The notes below the pieces were generated by a model, which made no database searches, was not told the DNA's origin, and worked only from the letters and a program-made list of their open reading frames with translations. A program made the position numbers and the translations under genes. 7,413 bases of DNA from Christensenella sp. UBA1385 (GTDB taxonomy: Bacteria; Bacillota; Clostridia; Christensenellales; Aristaeellaceae): positions 1 to 7,413 of the forward strand of contig DBQV01000057.1 in NCBI GenBank assembly GCA_002305755.1. The letters are read 5' to 3'. This document shows positions 1 through 5,795 of the stretch, piece after piece (the first letter of the stretch is position 1; every line of letters begins with the position of its first letter).

Positions 1-1002
1 CACGCCGGACACGTTGCCCGCGAAGCGCTCGTCCGAAAAATCCGGCGTCATGGAAAATTTGTGGATGTCCTCGGCCAGCGCGCGGCGCAGCACATCGATA
101 TCTTTTTCCACCGGGTTTTTCACCAGCCACTCCGCCCGGGCGTCGCTGTCGGGCAGGCTGAGCGTCTTGTCCTCGCGCAGCCGCCTCAGCCCGCCCCTGA
201 AGTCGTAGATGTCCTCCGTGGTGCCGATGCCCGCCACGCCGGTCAGCACCAGCAGGGCGTCGGCAAACTGCATCCTGTCGTTCATCCGGTCGCTGCAAAG
301 CAGGTCGTAGGCGTCGATCAGGCCCAGCACCTCCTCAAAATCGCAGCGCTCCTCCTCGTTGTTGCGGTACTCCACCATCGGCACGCGCTCAAAGGGGCTT
401 TCCGCCTCCCCGGCTTCCGACATCTCCCCGCCCCGGCGGCGGAAGTGCAGCGTTCTGCCCGGCAGATAGGCAGTCACGGTCCCGCCCGCGGGCCTGCCCC
501 GCGCGTCCCGCTCCTGCGACAGCAGCACGCCCATCAGGGGCCGGTGCTCCACCGTGTCGTCATACACCACGAAGGCGCTGCGCGGGTCCAGCGCGCTCAG
601 GCACAGCCCGCCCTCTCCTTCGTAAAACAGCGACACCCCGCGGCCGAAGCCCGCCTGCTGCATCACCAGCTCGGTATCCGCCTGCTGCGCCCCGGCCCTT
701 TTGTACAGGGCCTCCAGCGCGCGCACGCCCTGCGGCCGCCTCTCATCGCTGTAACGCACCGGCTCCGACAGCAGGTAGCCCGCCGACACCTGCGTGATGT
801 ACCTGGCGAAGCCGTGGGCGATGCGGGCGTTGTTGAGCCCCTCCGCCCGCTCGCGCGCCATGATGTCGCCCCGCCCCTGCCGGTAGCGCCACAGCCTCTC
901 CAGCCGCGGCAGCCCGCTCTCAAACTCCTCGACCGCCCCGCGCAGCAGCTCCGCCGCGCCCTCTCCCCCCTTTCCAAGGTATTTTCGGTCTCTCGTGATC
1001 AA
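1..1002 (-). CDS. Phage portal protein, SPP1 gp6-like, partial (C-terminus beyond left edge)
   Basis: The portal protein forms the dodecameric ring at one capsid vertex through which the terminase packages DNA and to which the tail is joined. Reading leftwards from a TTG at 1002-1000 gives 334 uninterrupted codons to the window edge. Supporting stretches are NNARIAHGFARYITQVSAGY (residues 57-76), followed by LLSEPVRY, a central FERVPMVEYRNNEEERCDFE segment with ALLVLTG further on, and HKFSMTPDFSDERFAGNVSG near the edge; these match the order of conserved blocks in SPP1-type (Phage_prot_Gp6) portals. The family is usually about 420-500 residues, so roughly the last quarter is missing here. TTG is chosen because AGGAGGG (complement of 1008-1014) sits 6-7 nt upstream and no better in-frame start is seen. 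The terminase large-subunit gene that normally precedes a portal gene is absent; a control region and a divergent gene are there instead. Family assignment is from recalled motifs. Confidence 0.88.
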   Translation of the reverse strand, partial: MITRDRKYLGKGGEGAAELLRGAVEEFESGLPRLERLWRYRQGRGDIMARERAEGLNNARIAHGFARYITQVSAGYLLSEPVRYSDERRPQGVRALEALYKRAGAQQADTELVMQQAGFGRGVSLFYEGEGGLCLSALDPRSAFVVYDDTVEHRPLMGVLLSQERDARGRPAGGTVTAYLPGRTLHFRRRGGEMSEAGEAESPFERVPMVEYRNNEEERCDFEEVLGLIDAYDLLCSDRMNDRMQFADALLVLTGVAGIGTTEDIYDFRGGLRRLREDKTLSLPDSDARAEWLVKNPVEKDIDVLRRALAEDIHKFSMTPDFSDERFAGNVSGV

Positions 1003-1029
1003 GCGATCCCTCCTCTCCGGGAAGATATT

Positions 1030-1045
1030 GAGAACATTTGTTCTC
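1030..1045. promoter_or_regulatory. LexA/SOS-like box, perfect 7-bp inverted repeat
   Basis: GAGAACA and TGTTCTC flank a central TT, so the core is GAAC-N4-GTTC. This matches the known Gram-positive LexA (DinR) operator pattern (CGAAC-N4-GTTCG) except for the outermost bases. It lies about 28 bp upstream of the portal TTG and just downstream of the proposed -10, where a bound repressor would block transcription. SOS control of the phage gene is an inference. Confidence 0.6.
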
Positions 1046-1060
1046 TTTTCCCGCGCCCAC

Positions 1061-1091
1061 AGCATAGCACACTGACCCATACTGACATCAA
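1061..1091 (-). promoter_or_regulatory. Putative extended -10 promoter for the portal gene
   Basis: On the minus strand TGC-TATGCT (complement of 1061-1069) forms an extended -10. The best -35 match, TTGATG (complement of 1086-1091), is 19 bp away, longer than ideal. It falls inside the 10-bp tandem repeats, so a repeat-binding activator may replace a good -35. A start near 1054 would give a leader of about 50 nt containing the LexA-like box. Confidence 0.4.
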
Positions 1092-1110
1092 CTGACATCG
1101 GCTGACATTT
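1071..1110. repeat. Four tandem 10-bp units with core CTGACAT
   Basis: Four consecutive blocks of exactly 10 bp start at 1071, 1081, 1091 and 1101: ACTGACCCAT, ACTGACATCA, ACTGACATCG and GCTGACATTT. The shared core is RCTGACAT, with the first unit degenerate. A period close to one helical turn puts all cores on one face of the DNA, as expected for cooperative protein binding. They cover the -35 region of the putative portal promoter. An activator or terminase/replication-protein binding site is possible; the ligand is unknown. Confidence 0.6.
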
Positions 1111-1156
1111 TTTGAAAAATTCCCGCCCGCCCCTCCCCGCCGCGCCCGTCTCCGCC

Positions 1157-1185
1157 TTGCCGCCCGCTGTGTTTCAGGCTATAAT
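1157..1185 (+). promoter_or_regulatory. Sigma-A promoter for the methylase-like ORF
   Basis: TTGCCG (1157-1162) and a perfect TATAAT (1180-1185) are separated by 17 bp. A transcript would start near 1192 and give a leader of about 57 nt before the TTG at 1249. It may also serve the toxin-antitoxin genes downstream, since no separate promoter was recognised for them. Confidence 0.6.
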
Positions 1186-1248
1186 CAAACAACAGTCGCG
1201 CCCGTGCCCGGCTCTGCCGCAAGGCGATTCACCTAAAAGGATGTGATT

Positions 1249-1665
1249 TTGCCCTTGGGCAGCCTGATTGATTTCAACCACCCCGTCATCCGCAAAGCGT
1301 TGCCTCTGCTGCTGCGCGATAAGACCACCGGGCGCAATATGAAATCGGGCATGTACATCGCCGAGATCGTCAAGCGCCTGTTCCGCAGCAGCCGGATGCA
1401 GACCCTCTACCCGGATGACGCGCGGCGGCTGAAGCACATCTTTGAAAAGCAGGTATACGGCCTGGCCCCCACGGAGATCATCTACCGCATCGCGCTGGCC
1501 TACGTGCTGGGCTTCGCCGAAGACCTGAAAATCGAAAAAAACAATCTGCGTAAATTCGATGCTCTGCCCGCCGCCAAGGCAGGAACTTTGGAAACCGAGC
1601 TGGACAGGCTGTTTGGCGGGGATACGAAAAGCAATTCATCTGACGGATGCTCAAGAGAGAGATGA
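1249..1665 (+). pseudogene. Probable remnant of a restriction-modification DNA methylase (two fused fragments)
   Basis: The 138-residue ORF opens with a segment ending HPVIRKALPLLLRDKTTGRN (residues 11-30), which resembles the extreme N-terminus of proteins annotated as restriction endonuclease subunit M, where that motif normally continues as IIWATD. Here it switches at residue 31 to KSGMYIAEIVKRLF followed by HIFEKQVYGLAPTEIIYRIA. That second stretch resembles the region after the SAM-binding motif of larger N6-adenine methylases. No DPPY/NPPY catalytic motif and no complete SAM motif is present, so it is unlikely to methylate DNA. TTG at 1249 is preferred over GTG at 1243 because AAAAGG (1235-1240) is 8 nt from the former and only 2 nt from the latter. 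The last 14 or so residues look unlike the rest. Both fragment assignments come from memory; it could instead be an intact small protein of unknown role. Confidence 0.42.
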
Positions 1666-1694
1666 TCTCCGGGCACGCCTTTGGAGGTATATCA

Positions 1695-2714
1695 GTGAAC
1701 CGGGATTTGACAGTTAGCCGCATCGACCGTCAGAACATACTGAACAACGAGCCGGCCATCGCGGAAATACAGGATACAATTCAGGTACAGGCGATCCCTC
1801 TGGGTGACAAGTATTTTTTGACCAAAGAAATGGTGGCTGCCTACTTTGGCGTGGATATCCGGACTATCGAGCGTTACATCAGCTCCAATGCCCAAGAGCT
1901 TTCGGACAATGGCTATGAACTGCTGAAGGGCGGACGGCTTGATGCTTTTATACAATCCTATAACACAGTATTTGCGACCGACATAAATGTCGGTCGCAAA
2001 ATCCGCTCCATGAGTGTGTTTGACTTTCGCGCATTCCTGAACATGGCGATGCTTTTGTCCGAAAGTGATCGGGCCCGAGCTTTGCGCCAGCTCATGCTGG
2101 ATATCGTCATTGACTTGATTAACCGGCGTACAGGCGGCGGAACAAAGTATATCAACCAACGCGATAAAGACTTTATCGGCGCTTCTCTGCAGGAAGAAAA
2201 CTATAGAAGAAACTTTACAGATTCCTTGAAGCGCTATGTCGCAGAAGATCGCTACAAATACGCACACTTCACAGATATGATCTATATAAGTATCTTCAAA
2301 GAAAAAGCAAGCCAATATAAGAAGATACTGGATCTGAAGGCCAGCGACAAGGTACGGGATACTTTCTACAGCGAGATTCTTGATATCATCGCCGCTTATG
2401 AGAGCGGTCTGGCCGATGCGATAAAAACAGAATCCGAAAAAGCAGGTCGTGTTTTGAGCATTGCCGAAACTGAAGAGCTTTTCCGCAGCTTTGAGTCCAT
2501 GGCACTGTGGAAACCGCTGATCCAAAGAGGGCGCACCAAAATGGCGAGCCGGGATATGGCTTTGCGGGATGCTTTCCATTATCAGCTTGCGGAATATATT
2601 CAGCCACTGGATCGGGATGAATACCAGAAGTTTCTGGGCGCAGCGGGTGATGAACTGGAGCGCCTGATGGTCGAAAATCAGGAGGTCCTAAAGCGGCTGA
2701 AGGAGCGTGACTGA
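1695..2714 (+). CDS. RhuM/antirepressor-like DNA-binding protein, probable antitoxin of the Doc pair
   Basis: The protein has 339 residues. GTG at 1695 is chosen because GGAGG (1683-1687) lies 7 nt upstream; the in-frame ATG at 1647 has no such site. Residues about 42-80 (LTKEMVAAYFGVDIRTIERY and on) read as a helix-turn-helix of the kind found in phage antirepressor and RhuM-type proteins. They are followed by FATDINVGRK (93-102), VFDFRAFLNMAML (108-120) and RRTGGGTKYINQRD (144-157), which I associate with DNA-binding proteins encoded next to Doc toxins. The C-terminal half is rich in charged helices (TKMASRDMALRDAFHYQLAE, 281-300). No signal peptide or membrane segment is seen. The Doc gene begins 2 bp after the stop, so the two are probably co-transcribed, and this protein likely neutralises the toxin and represses the operon. 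It is far larger than the classical Phd antitoxin (about 73 aa). Base composition is visibly richer in A+T than the flanks, suggesting acquisition by transfer. Confidence 0.7.
   Translation: MNRDLTVSRIDRQNILNNEPAIAEIQDTIQVQAIPLGDKYFLTKEMVAAYFGVDIRTIERYISSNAQELSDNGYELLKGGRLDAFIQSYNTVFATDINVGRKIRSMSVFDFRAFLNMAMLLSESDRARALRQLMLDIVIDLINRRTGGGTKYINQRDKDFIGASLQEENYRRNFTDSLKRYVAEDRYKYAHFTDMIYISIFKEKASQYKKILDLKASDKVRDTFYSEILDIIAAYESGLADAIKTESEKAGRVLSIAETEELFRSFESMALWKPLIQRGRTKMASRDMALRDAFHYQLAEYIQPLDRDEYQKFLGAAGDELERLMVENQEVLKRLKERD
1971..2000. repeat. Perfect 30-bp palindrome (14-bp arms, 2-nt centre) inside a coding sequence
   Basis: Arm TTTGCGACCGACAT (1971-1984) and arm ATGTCGGTCGCAAA (1987-2000) are exact reverse complements around AA (1985-1986). 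The symmetry ends sharply at both edges. It spans exactly ten codons (residues 93-102) of the DNA-binding gene. In RNA it would form a very stable hairpin with a loop too small to stay fully paired, but no T-run follows, so it is not an ordinary terminator. As DNA it could be an intragenic operator for the very protein it encodes. Confidence 0.9.
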
Positions 2715-2716
2715 AC

Positions 2717-3154
2717 GTGGAAGGCCTTGTTTACATCACGCTGGAACAGGCGAAAGAAGTTCATCGCAAAACCATCCAGTACAGCGGCGGAGGGGCCGTA
2801 GAGCACTTTGACCTCGGTCGCCTCGACAGCGTCTTACAGAACATTCAAAACGATGTGTACTATCCCACGTTCGAAGACAAGATCACTCATTTATTTTTTT
2901 GCACCTGTGAGTTTCACTGTTTTGCAGACGGGAACAAACGTCTCGCCATCACCCTTGGCGCTCAGTTTCTGTTGCTTAATGGCTATATGGCCGTTGCCAA
3001 AAGTTTCTTCACCGTCATGGAAAATATCAGCTATCATGTAGCCGCGGGGAAAATAGACAAGACCCTTCTTCACCGCATCATGGTAGGCGTGATGGACGGG
3101 ACCTATGATTCGGATGAAGAACTGAAATTGGCCATCATTGACGCCATTCAATAG
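2717..3154 (+). CDS. doc: Doc (death-on-curing) family toxin, Fic fold
   Basis: The 145-residue protein matches the usual Doc length. The signature H67-C-F-A-D-G-N-K-R75 is the Fic/Doc active-site loop HxFx(N/D)xNKR, with H67 the likely catalytic base and N73, K74 and R75 the phosphate-binding positions. The second glycine-arginine half found in AMPylating Fic enzymes (GNGRxxR) is absent, as in phage P1 Doc, which phosphorylates EF-Tu and stops translation. That activity here is inferred. The N-terminus (VYITLEQAKEVHRKTIQYSG) and the segment LDSVLQNIQNDVYYPTFEDK (36-55) also fit the Doc fold. GTG at 2717 follows AAGGAG (2700-2705) with an 11-nt spacer, a weak arrangement that may keep toxin yield low. 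The 2-bp gap after the preceding stop suggests translational coupling with the probable antitoxin. All motif residues are intact, so the toxin is probably functional. A+T content is high, like its partner. Confidence 0.88.
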   Translation: MEGLVYITLEQAKEVHRKTIQYSGGGAVEHFDLGRLDSVLQNIQNDVYYPTFEDKITHLFFCTCEFHCFADGNKRLAITLGAQFLLLNGYMAVAKSFFTVMENISYHVAAGKIDKTLLHRIMVGVMDGTYDSDEELKLAIIDAIQ

Positions 3155-3218
3155 AAATGCTTGCTGACACGAGCTTTGATACGATCAGGAACCTTAGATG
3201 GGAAAACAAGGAGGTCAT

Positions 3219-3683
3219 ATGACAAGCGAACTGGTGACCTGCGTGATGGTGGAAAAGCCCGGCACGGGCGAGGTGCTGGTGCAGGACCGCAAGAAGCGCT
3301 TCCCCGGCTGGTCCTTTCCCGGCGGGCATGTGGAAGAGGGCGAAAGCATCATGGCCTGCGCCCTGCGCGAGCTGAAGGAGGAAACCGGGCTCACCGCGCT
3401 GGGCCTGCGCTATTGCGGCCTGGTGCACTGGATCAACCGCCGCACCGATGAGCGCTACCTCTGCTTCATGTACCGCACGGACCGCTTTGAGGGCGAGCTG
3501 ATCGAAAGCACCGACGAGGGCACGCAGTTCTGGATGAAAAAGGAAGCGCTGCTGGCCGCCCCCCACGAGAAATTCTCCTCGCCCCACTACGCCCTCTCGC
3601 CCCTGTTCCACCGCCCCGGCGCGTTTTCGGAGGTATGTATCCACTGGGATGACTCAGGCGAAGCGGAAGTGGAGCAGCTGTAA
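3219..3683 (+). CDS. Nudix hydrolase, MutT/8-oxo-dGTP diphosphatase-like
   Basis: The protein has 154 residues, the typical size of a single-domain Nudix enzyme, which hydrolyses a nucleoside diphosphate linked to another group using Mg2+. The Nudix box is complete: G36-x5-E42-x7-R50-E51-L52-K-E54-E55-T-G57-L58, with the three glutamates in place to bind metal. The preceding FPGWSFPGG (28-36) is typical of MutT-like 8-oxo-dGTP or nucleotide-pool sanitising members, but the substrate cannot be fixed from sequence. ATG at 3219 is preferred over the in-frame ATG at 3198 because AAGGAGG (3208-3214) lies directly before it and inside the longer reading. The 43-64 nt after the toxin stop hold no terminator or promoter I can support, so some read-through from the toxin operon is possible. 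G+C content returns to the high level of the right half of the window here. Confidence 0.9.
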   Translation: MTSELVTCVMVEKPGTGEVLVQDRKKRFPGWSFPGGHVEEGESIMACALRELKEETGLTALGLRYCGLVHWINRRTDERYLCFMYRTDRFEGELIESTDEGTQFWMKKEALLAAPHEKFSSPHYALSPLFHRPGAFSEVCIHWDDSGEAEVEQL

Positions 3684-3708
3684 GGCCGCCCTCTGCAGGG
3701 GCGCGGCC
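3684..3708 (+). other. GC-rich hairpin after the Nudix gene, no U-tract
   Basis: GGCCGC (3684-3689) pairs with GCGGCC (3703-3708), with further imperfect G-C pairing inside around TGCA. It starts immediately after the Nudix stop codon. Only TCAAG follows, so it is not a classical intrinsic terminator. It may be an mRNA-stabilising 3' structure or chance in GC-rich DNA. Confidence 0.35.
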
Positions 3709-3746
3709 TCAAGCCGGCCGGAATAGGAAAGGAAGCGGGCGAAGGT

Positions 3747-4475
3747 ATGGACAGTCTTTACGATCACCAGGATTTTTTCGAGGCTTACAGCGGGATGGCC
3801 CGCAGCCGGGAGGGCCTGGCCGCGGCGGGGGAATGGCCGCAGTTTCAAAGGCTGCTGCCATCCCCGGAGGGCAAAAGGGTGCTCGATCTGGGCTGCGGCT
3901 TCGGCTGGCACTGCAGGTGGGCGGCCGAGCGCGGCGCTCAGGAGGTGATCGGCCTTGACAGCAGCGAGCGCATGCTCGCAAGGGCCCGCGCCATGACGGA
4001 GGATCCCCGCGTCAGCTATCTCCTCGGCAGCCTGGAGCGCTTTGAGGCGGCGGATGGGAGCTTTGATCTGGCGCTGTCGAACCTCGCCCTCCACTACGTG
4101 GAGGACCTGGAGGGCGTCTATCGCCGGGTCTTCGCCGCGCTGAAGGCGGGCGGCCTGTTTGTGTTCAGCATCGAGCATCCCTGCTTTACCGCGGCCCCCC
4201 TGCAGCGCTGGGTGACGGACGCCGAGGGAAGGCCGCTTCACTGGCCCATCGACCGCTACTTTTTCCCCGGCCCGCGGGAGACGGAGTTTCTCGGGCAGCG
4301 CGTCGTCAAATACCACCACACGCTCACGCAGATCCTGGGCCCGCTTCCCCGCCTGGGCTTTGCCCTGACGGCGGTGGAGGAAGCGCAGCCGCCCGAAGCC
4401 ATGCTGGGCCTGCCCGGCATGGCGGATGAGCTGCGCCGCCCCATGATGCTGCTGGCGGCGGCGCGAAAAGACTGA
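3747..4475 (+). CDS. Class I SAM-dependent methyltransferase
   Basis: The 242-residue soluble protein has the standard Rossmann methyltransferase order. Motif I, VLDLGCGFGW (residues 45-54), binds SAM. The acidic end of strand 2 is GLD71, expected to hold the ribose hydroxyls. The post-motif segment FDLALSNLALHYVED (106-120) and ALKAGGLFVFSIEHPCF (131-147) complete the fold. It resembles the Methyltransf_11/UbiE-like group of small-molecule methyltransferases; the C-terminal third (from about 150) would carry acceptor specificity and shows nothing I recognise, so the substrate is unknown. ATG at 3747 has GAAGG only one base upstream, with a better-spaced AAAGGAAG (3728-3735) before it. A clear terminator follows the gene. 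The 63-nt gap to the Nudix gene and the shared strand allow, but do not prove, a two-gene transcript. Confidence 0.9.
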   Translation: MDSLYDHQDFFEAYSGMARSREGLAAAGEWPQFQRLLPSPEGKRVLDLGCGFGWHCRWAAERGAQEVIGLDSSERMLARARAMTEDPRVSYLLGSLERFEAADGSFDLALSNLALHYVEDLEGVYRRVFAALKAGGLFVFSIEHPCFTAAPLQRWVTDAEGRPLHWPIDRYFFPGPRETEFLGQRVVKYHHTLTQILGPLPRLGFALTAVEEAQPPEAMLGLPGMADELRRPMMLLAAARKD

Positions 4476-4504
4476 CCGCCGCCTCCCTTTTCCGCCACCG
4501 TTTG

Positions 4505-4535
4505 CACCTGTCGGCTTCGGCTTGACAGGTGTTTT
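4505..4535 (+). terminator. Intrinsic terminator after the methyltransferase, UUCG tetraloop
   Basis: CACCTGTC (4505-4512) pairs perfectly with GACAGGTG (4524-4531). Inside, GC-TTCG-GC (4514-4521) adds a two-pair helix capped by a stable UUCG loop. TTTT (4532-4535) follows. The right arm also contains the -35 box of the next operon. Confidence 0.8.
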
Positions 4536-4550
4536 ATGCTGTTATATACT
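4522..4550 (+). promoter_or_regulatory. Consensus sigma-A promoter of the GntR-ABC operon
   Basis: A perfect TTGACA (4522-4527) is followed after 17 bp by TATACT (4545-4550), one mismatch from consensus. Transcription from about 4557 would give a leader near 20 nt before the TTG start at 4577. This also rules out the longer in-frame reading that begins at 4529, upstream of the -10. Confidence 0.85.
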
Positions 4551-4556
4551 GTTATA
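4539..4556. promoter_or_regulatory. Direct repeat CTGTTATA over the -10, candidate GntR operator
   Basis: CTGTTATA occurs at 4539-4546 and again at 4549-4556, exactly 10 bp apart, bracketing the -10 box. YtrA-type GntR proteins usually repress their own operon, and the only regulator nearby is the gene immediately downstream, so autorepression here is a reasonable inference. Confidence 0.5.
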
Positions 4557-4576
4557 GTCATGAGAGGAGGAGCGTT

Positions 4577-4975
4577 TTGAGGATCGTGCTGATCGGCGGC
4601 AGCGGCGTGCCCTTGTTTGAGCAGATCAAGGACGCCATCCGCGAGAACATACTGGGCGGGGCGCTGCCGGCGGGCGGGCAGCTGCCCTCCGTGCGCGAGC
4701 TGTCCAGGGACCTGAAGGTGAGCATCCTGACGGTGAAAAAGGCCTATGACGAGCTGGAGCAGGAGGGCTTCATCACCACGCGGCAGGGCCTTGGCAGCTT
4801 TGTGCGCGGCGATAACGCCGCCCTGGTGCTGGAGGAAAAGCAAAAGAAGCTGGAAGAGCGCCTGCTTGAGGCCATTCGCCTGTCCAAAGAGGCGGGGCTT
4901 TCCAGGCAGGAGCTGCTCAGCCTGACCGACTATCTGTATGAGGACGGAGAGCATGGACAACAGGATCGAGTTTGA
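4577..4975 (+). CDS. GntR-family transcriptional regulator, YtrA subfamily
   Basis: The protein has 132 residues, the usual length of YtrA-type regulators, which have an N-terminal winged helix and only a short dimerisation tail. Residues about 11-76 carry the GntR signature: VPLFEQIKDAIRENI, then LPAGGQLPSVRELSRDL, VSILTVKKAYDELEQEGFI and the wing TTRQGLGSFV. TTG at 4577 is chosen because AGGAGG (4565-4570) is 6 nt upstream and the promoter -10 ends at 4550. The tail (LEEKQKKLEERLLEAIRLSKEAG) is a likely dimerisation helix. It is first in an operon with an ABC ATPase and permease; in known YtrA operons the regulator represses the transporter and is relieved by cell-envelope stress or antibiotics, and the inducer here is unknown. 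The reading frame ends 23 bp inside the next gene, implying coupled translation. Confidence 0.9.
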   Translation: MRIVLIGGSGVPLFEQIKDAIRENILGGALPAGGQLPSVRELSRDLKVSILTVKKAYDELEQEGFITTRQGLGSFVRGDNAALVLEEKQKKLEERLLEAIRLSKEAGLSRQELLSLTDYLYEDGEHGQQDRV

Positions 4976-5795
4976 AAATCTGCGCAAGCGCTACAAGGCC
5001 TTTACGCTGGGAGAGCTGTCTTTTTCGGTGCCGCGGGGCTACATCACGGGCCTGATCGGCCGCAACGGCGCGGGCAAGACCACCGCCATCCGCGCCCTGC
5101 TGTCGCTGATCGGCTTTGAAGGCCGCTTGCTGGTCGACGGCCGTCCGGTCTCCGGCCCCGACTACCTGCAGCGGGTGGGCGCGGTGATGGACGAACCCTT
5201 TCTGGCCGGCGAGTGGGCTATGCAGGCCGTGAACGCGGCCATGGCCATCGCCTATGAGCGCTGGGATGCTCAGGCCTTCTTTGCCCGGCTCGAGCGCTTT
5301 GGCATCGCCCCCGCCCTCAGGGTCAAGGAGCTGTCCCGCGGCATGCGCATCAAGCTGATGCTGGCCTGCGCGCTCTCCCACGGGGCGGATCTGCTGGTGC
5401 TGGATGAGCCCACCAGCGGCCTCGACCCCATGATGCGGGACGAATTCGTCGATATCCTCAAGGAGTTTGTGGAGGATGAGCGCAACACCGTGCTGTTTTC
5501 CACCCACATCACGCAGGATCTGGAGGCCGTGGCCGATTACATCGTCTTCATCGATCAGGGATGTCTTGTGGACAGCTGCCCCAAGGATGAGTTCATGGAG
5601 CGCTACCGCCTCTGGCGCGGCGGGCCCGAGCTGGCCGGGCGGCTTTCGCCCGATATCCTGCTGGGCGTCAAATCCACCGCCGTGGGCACGGAAGCGCTGG
5701 TGCGCCAGGGCACGCCGCCCCCGCCCGGGGCCGATATCCTTGCCGAAGCACCGTCCATCGAAAAGATCATGACGCTCTACGGGAGGAAAGCATGA
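4953..5795 (+). CDS. ABC transporter ATP-binding protein (YtrB/BcrA-like)
   Basis: The protein has 280 residues and is a single nucleotide-binding domain that would sit on the inner membrane face with the permease encoded next. Walker A is GRNGAGKTT (36-44), Walker B LLVLDEP (147-153), D-loop SGLDP (155-159) and the H-loop histidine H185. The signature is LSRGM (127-131), a variant of LSGGQ common in this exporter group. At the Q-loop position the sequence reads GAVMDEPF (76-83), with no glutamine, again as in YtrB-like members. The last 60 residues are a poorly conserved tail. ATG at 4953, after GGAGA (4946-4950), gives a conventional N-terminus (IEFENLRKRY); the in-frame ATG at 4938 is possible. 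The start overlaps the GntR gene by 23 bp and the end overlaps the permease by 4 bp. Known relatives export antimicrobial peptides or lipid-linked compounds; substrate here is not determinable. Confidence 0.92.
   Translation: MDNRIEFENLRKRYKAFTLGELSFSVPRGYITGLIGRNGAGKTTAIRALLSLIGFEGRLLVDGRPVSGPDYLQRVGAVMDEPFLAGEWAMQAVNAAMAIAYERWDAQAFFARLERFGIAPALRVKELSRGMRIKLMLACALSHGADLLVLDEPTSGLDPMMRDEFVDILKEFVEDERNTVLFSTHITQDLEAVADYIVFIDQGCLVDSCPKDEFMERYRLWRGGPELAGRLSPDILLGVKSTAVGTEALVRQGTPPPPGADILAEAPSIEKIMTLYGRKA

Noticed and set aside
61..1095. A 344-codon open frame on the plus strand
   Set aside because: It is antisense to the portal gene, low in complexity (rich in A, L, P, R, H, Q) and has no ribosome site; it is a shadow produced by high GC.
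1071..1110. CRISPR-like array
   Set aside because: Units are only 10 bp, directly adjacent and without spacers; they are tandem binding-site repeats.
1174..1437. An 87-codon minus-strand open frame that could have been a gene between portal and methylase remnant
   Set aside because: It overlaps the promoter and start of the plus-strand ORF, and shows no family motif or ribosome site.
2184..2201. SLQEEN in the antitoxin (residues 164-169) fits the Fic-inhibitory helix pattern (S/T)xxxE(G/N)
   Set aside because: The pattern is short and common by chance, and Doc-type toxins are not known to be blocked by that motif; structural modelling would be needed.
1692..2579. A 295-codon open frame on the minus strand opposite the antitoxin gene
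   Set aside because: The plus strand has a good ribosome site, family motifs and a coupled partner. The mirrored peptide FATDIYVGRK in the minus frame is a by-product of the palindrome.
3138..3197. Possible promoter for the Nudix gene (TTGACG or TTGCTG elements)
   Set aside because: No -10 sequence lies at 16-18 bp from either; not supportable.
4917..5507. A 196-codon minus-strand open frame opposite the ABC ATPase
   Set aside because: The opposite strand carries complete ATPase motifs; this is antisense shadow.
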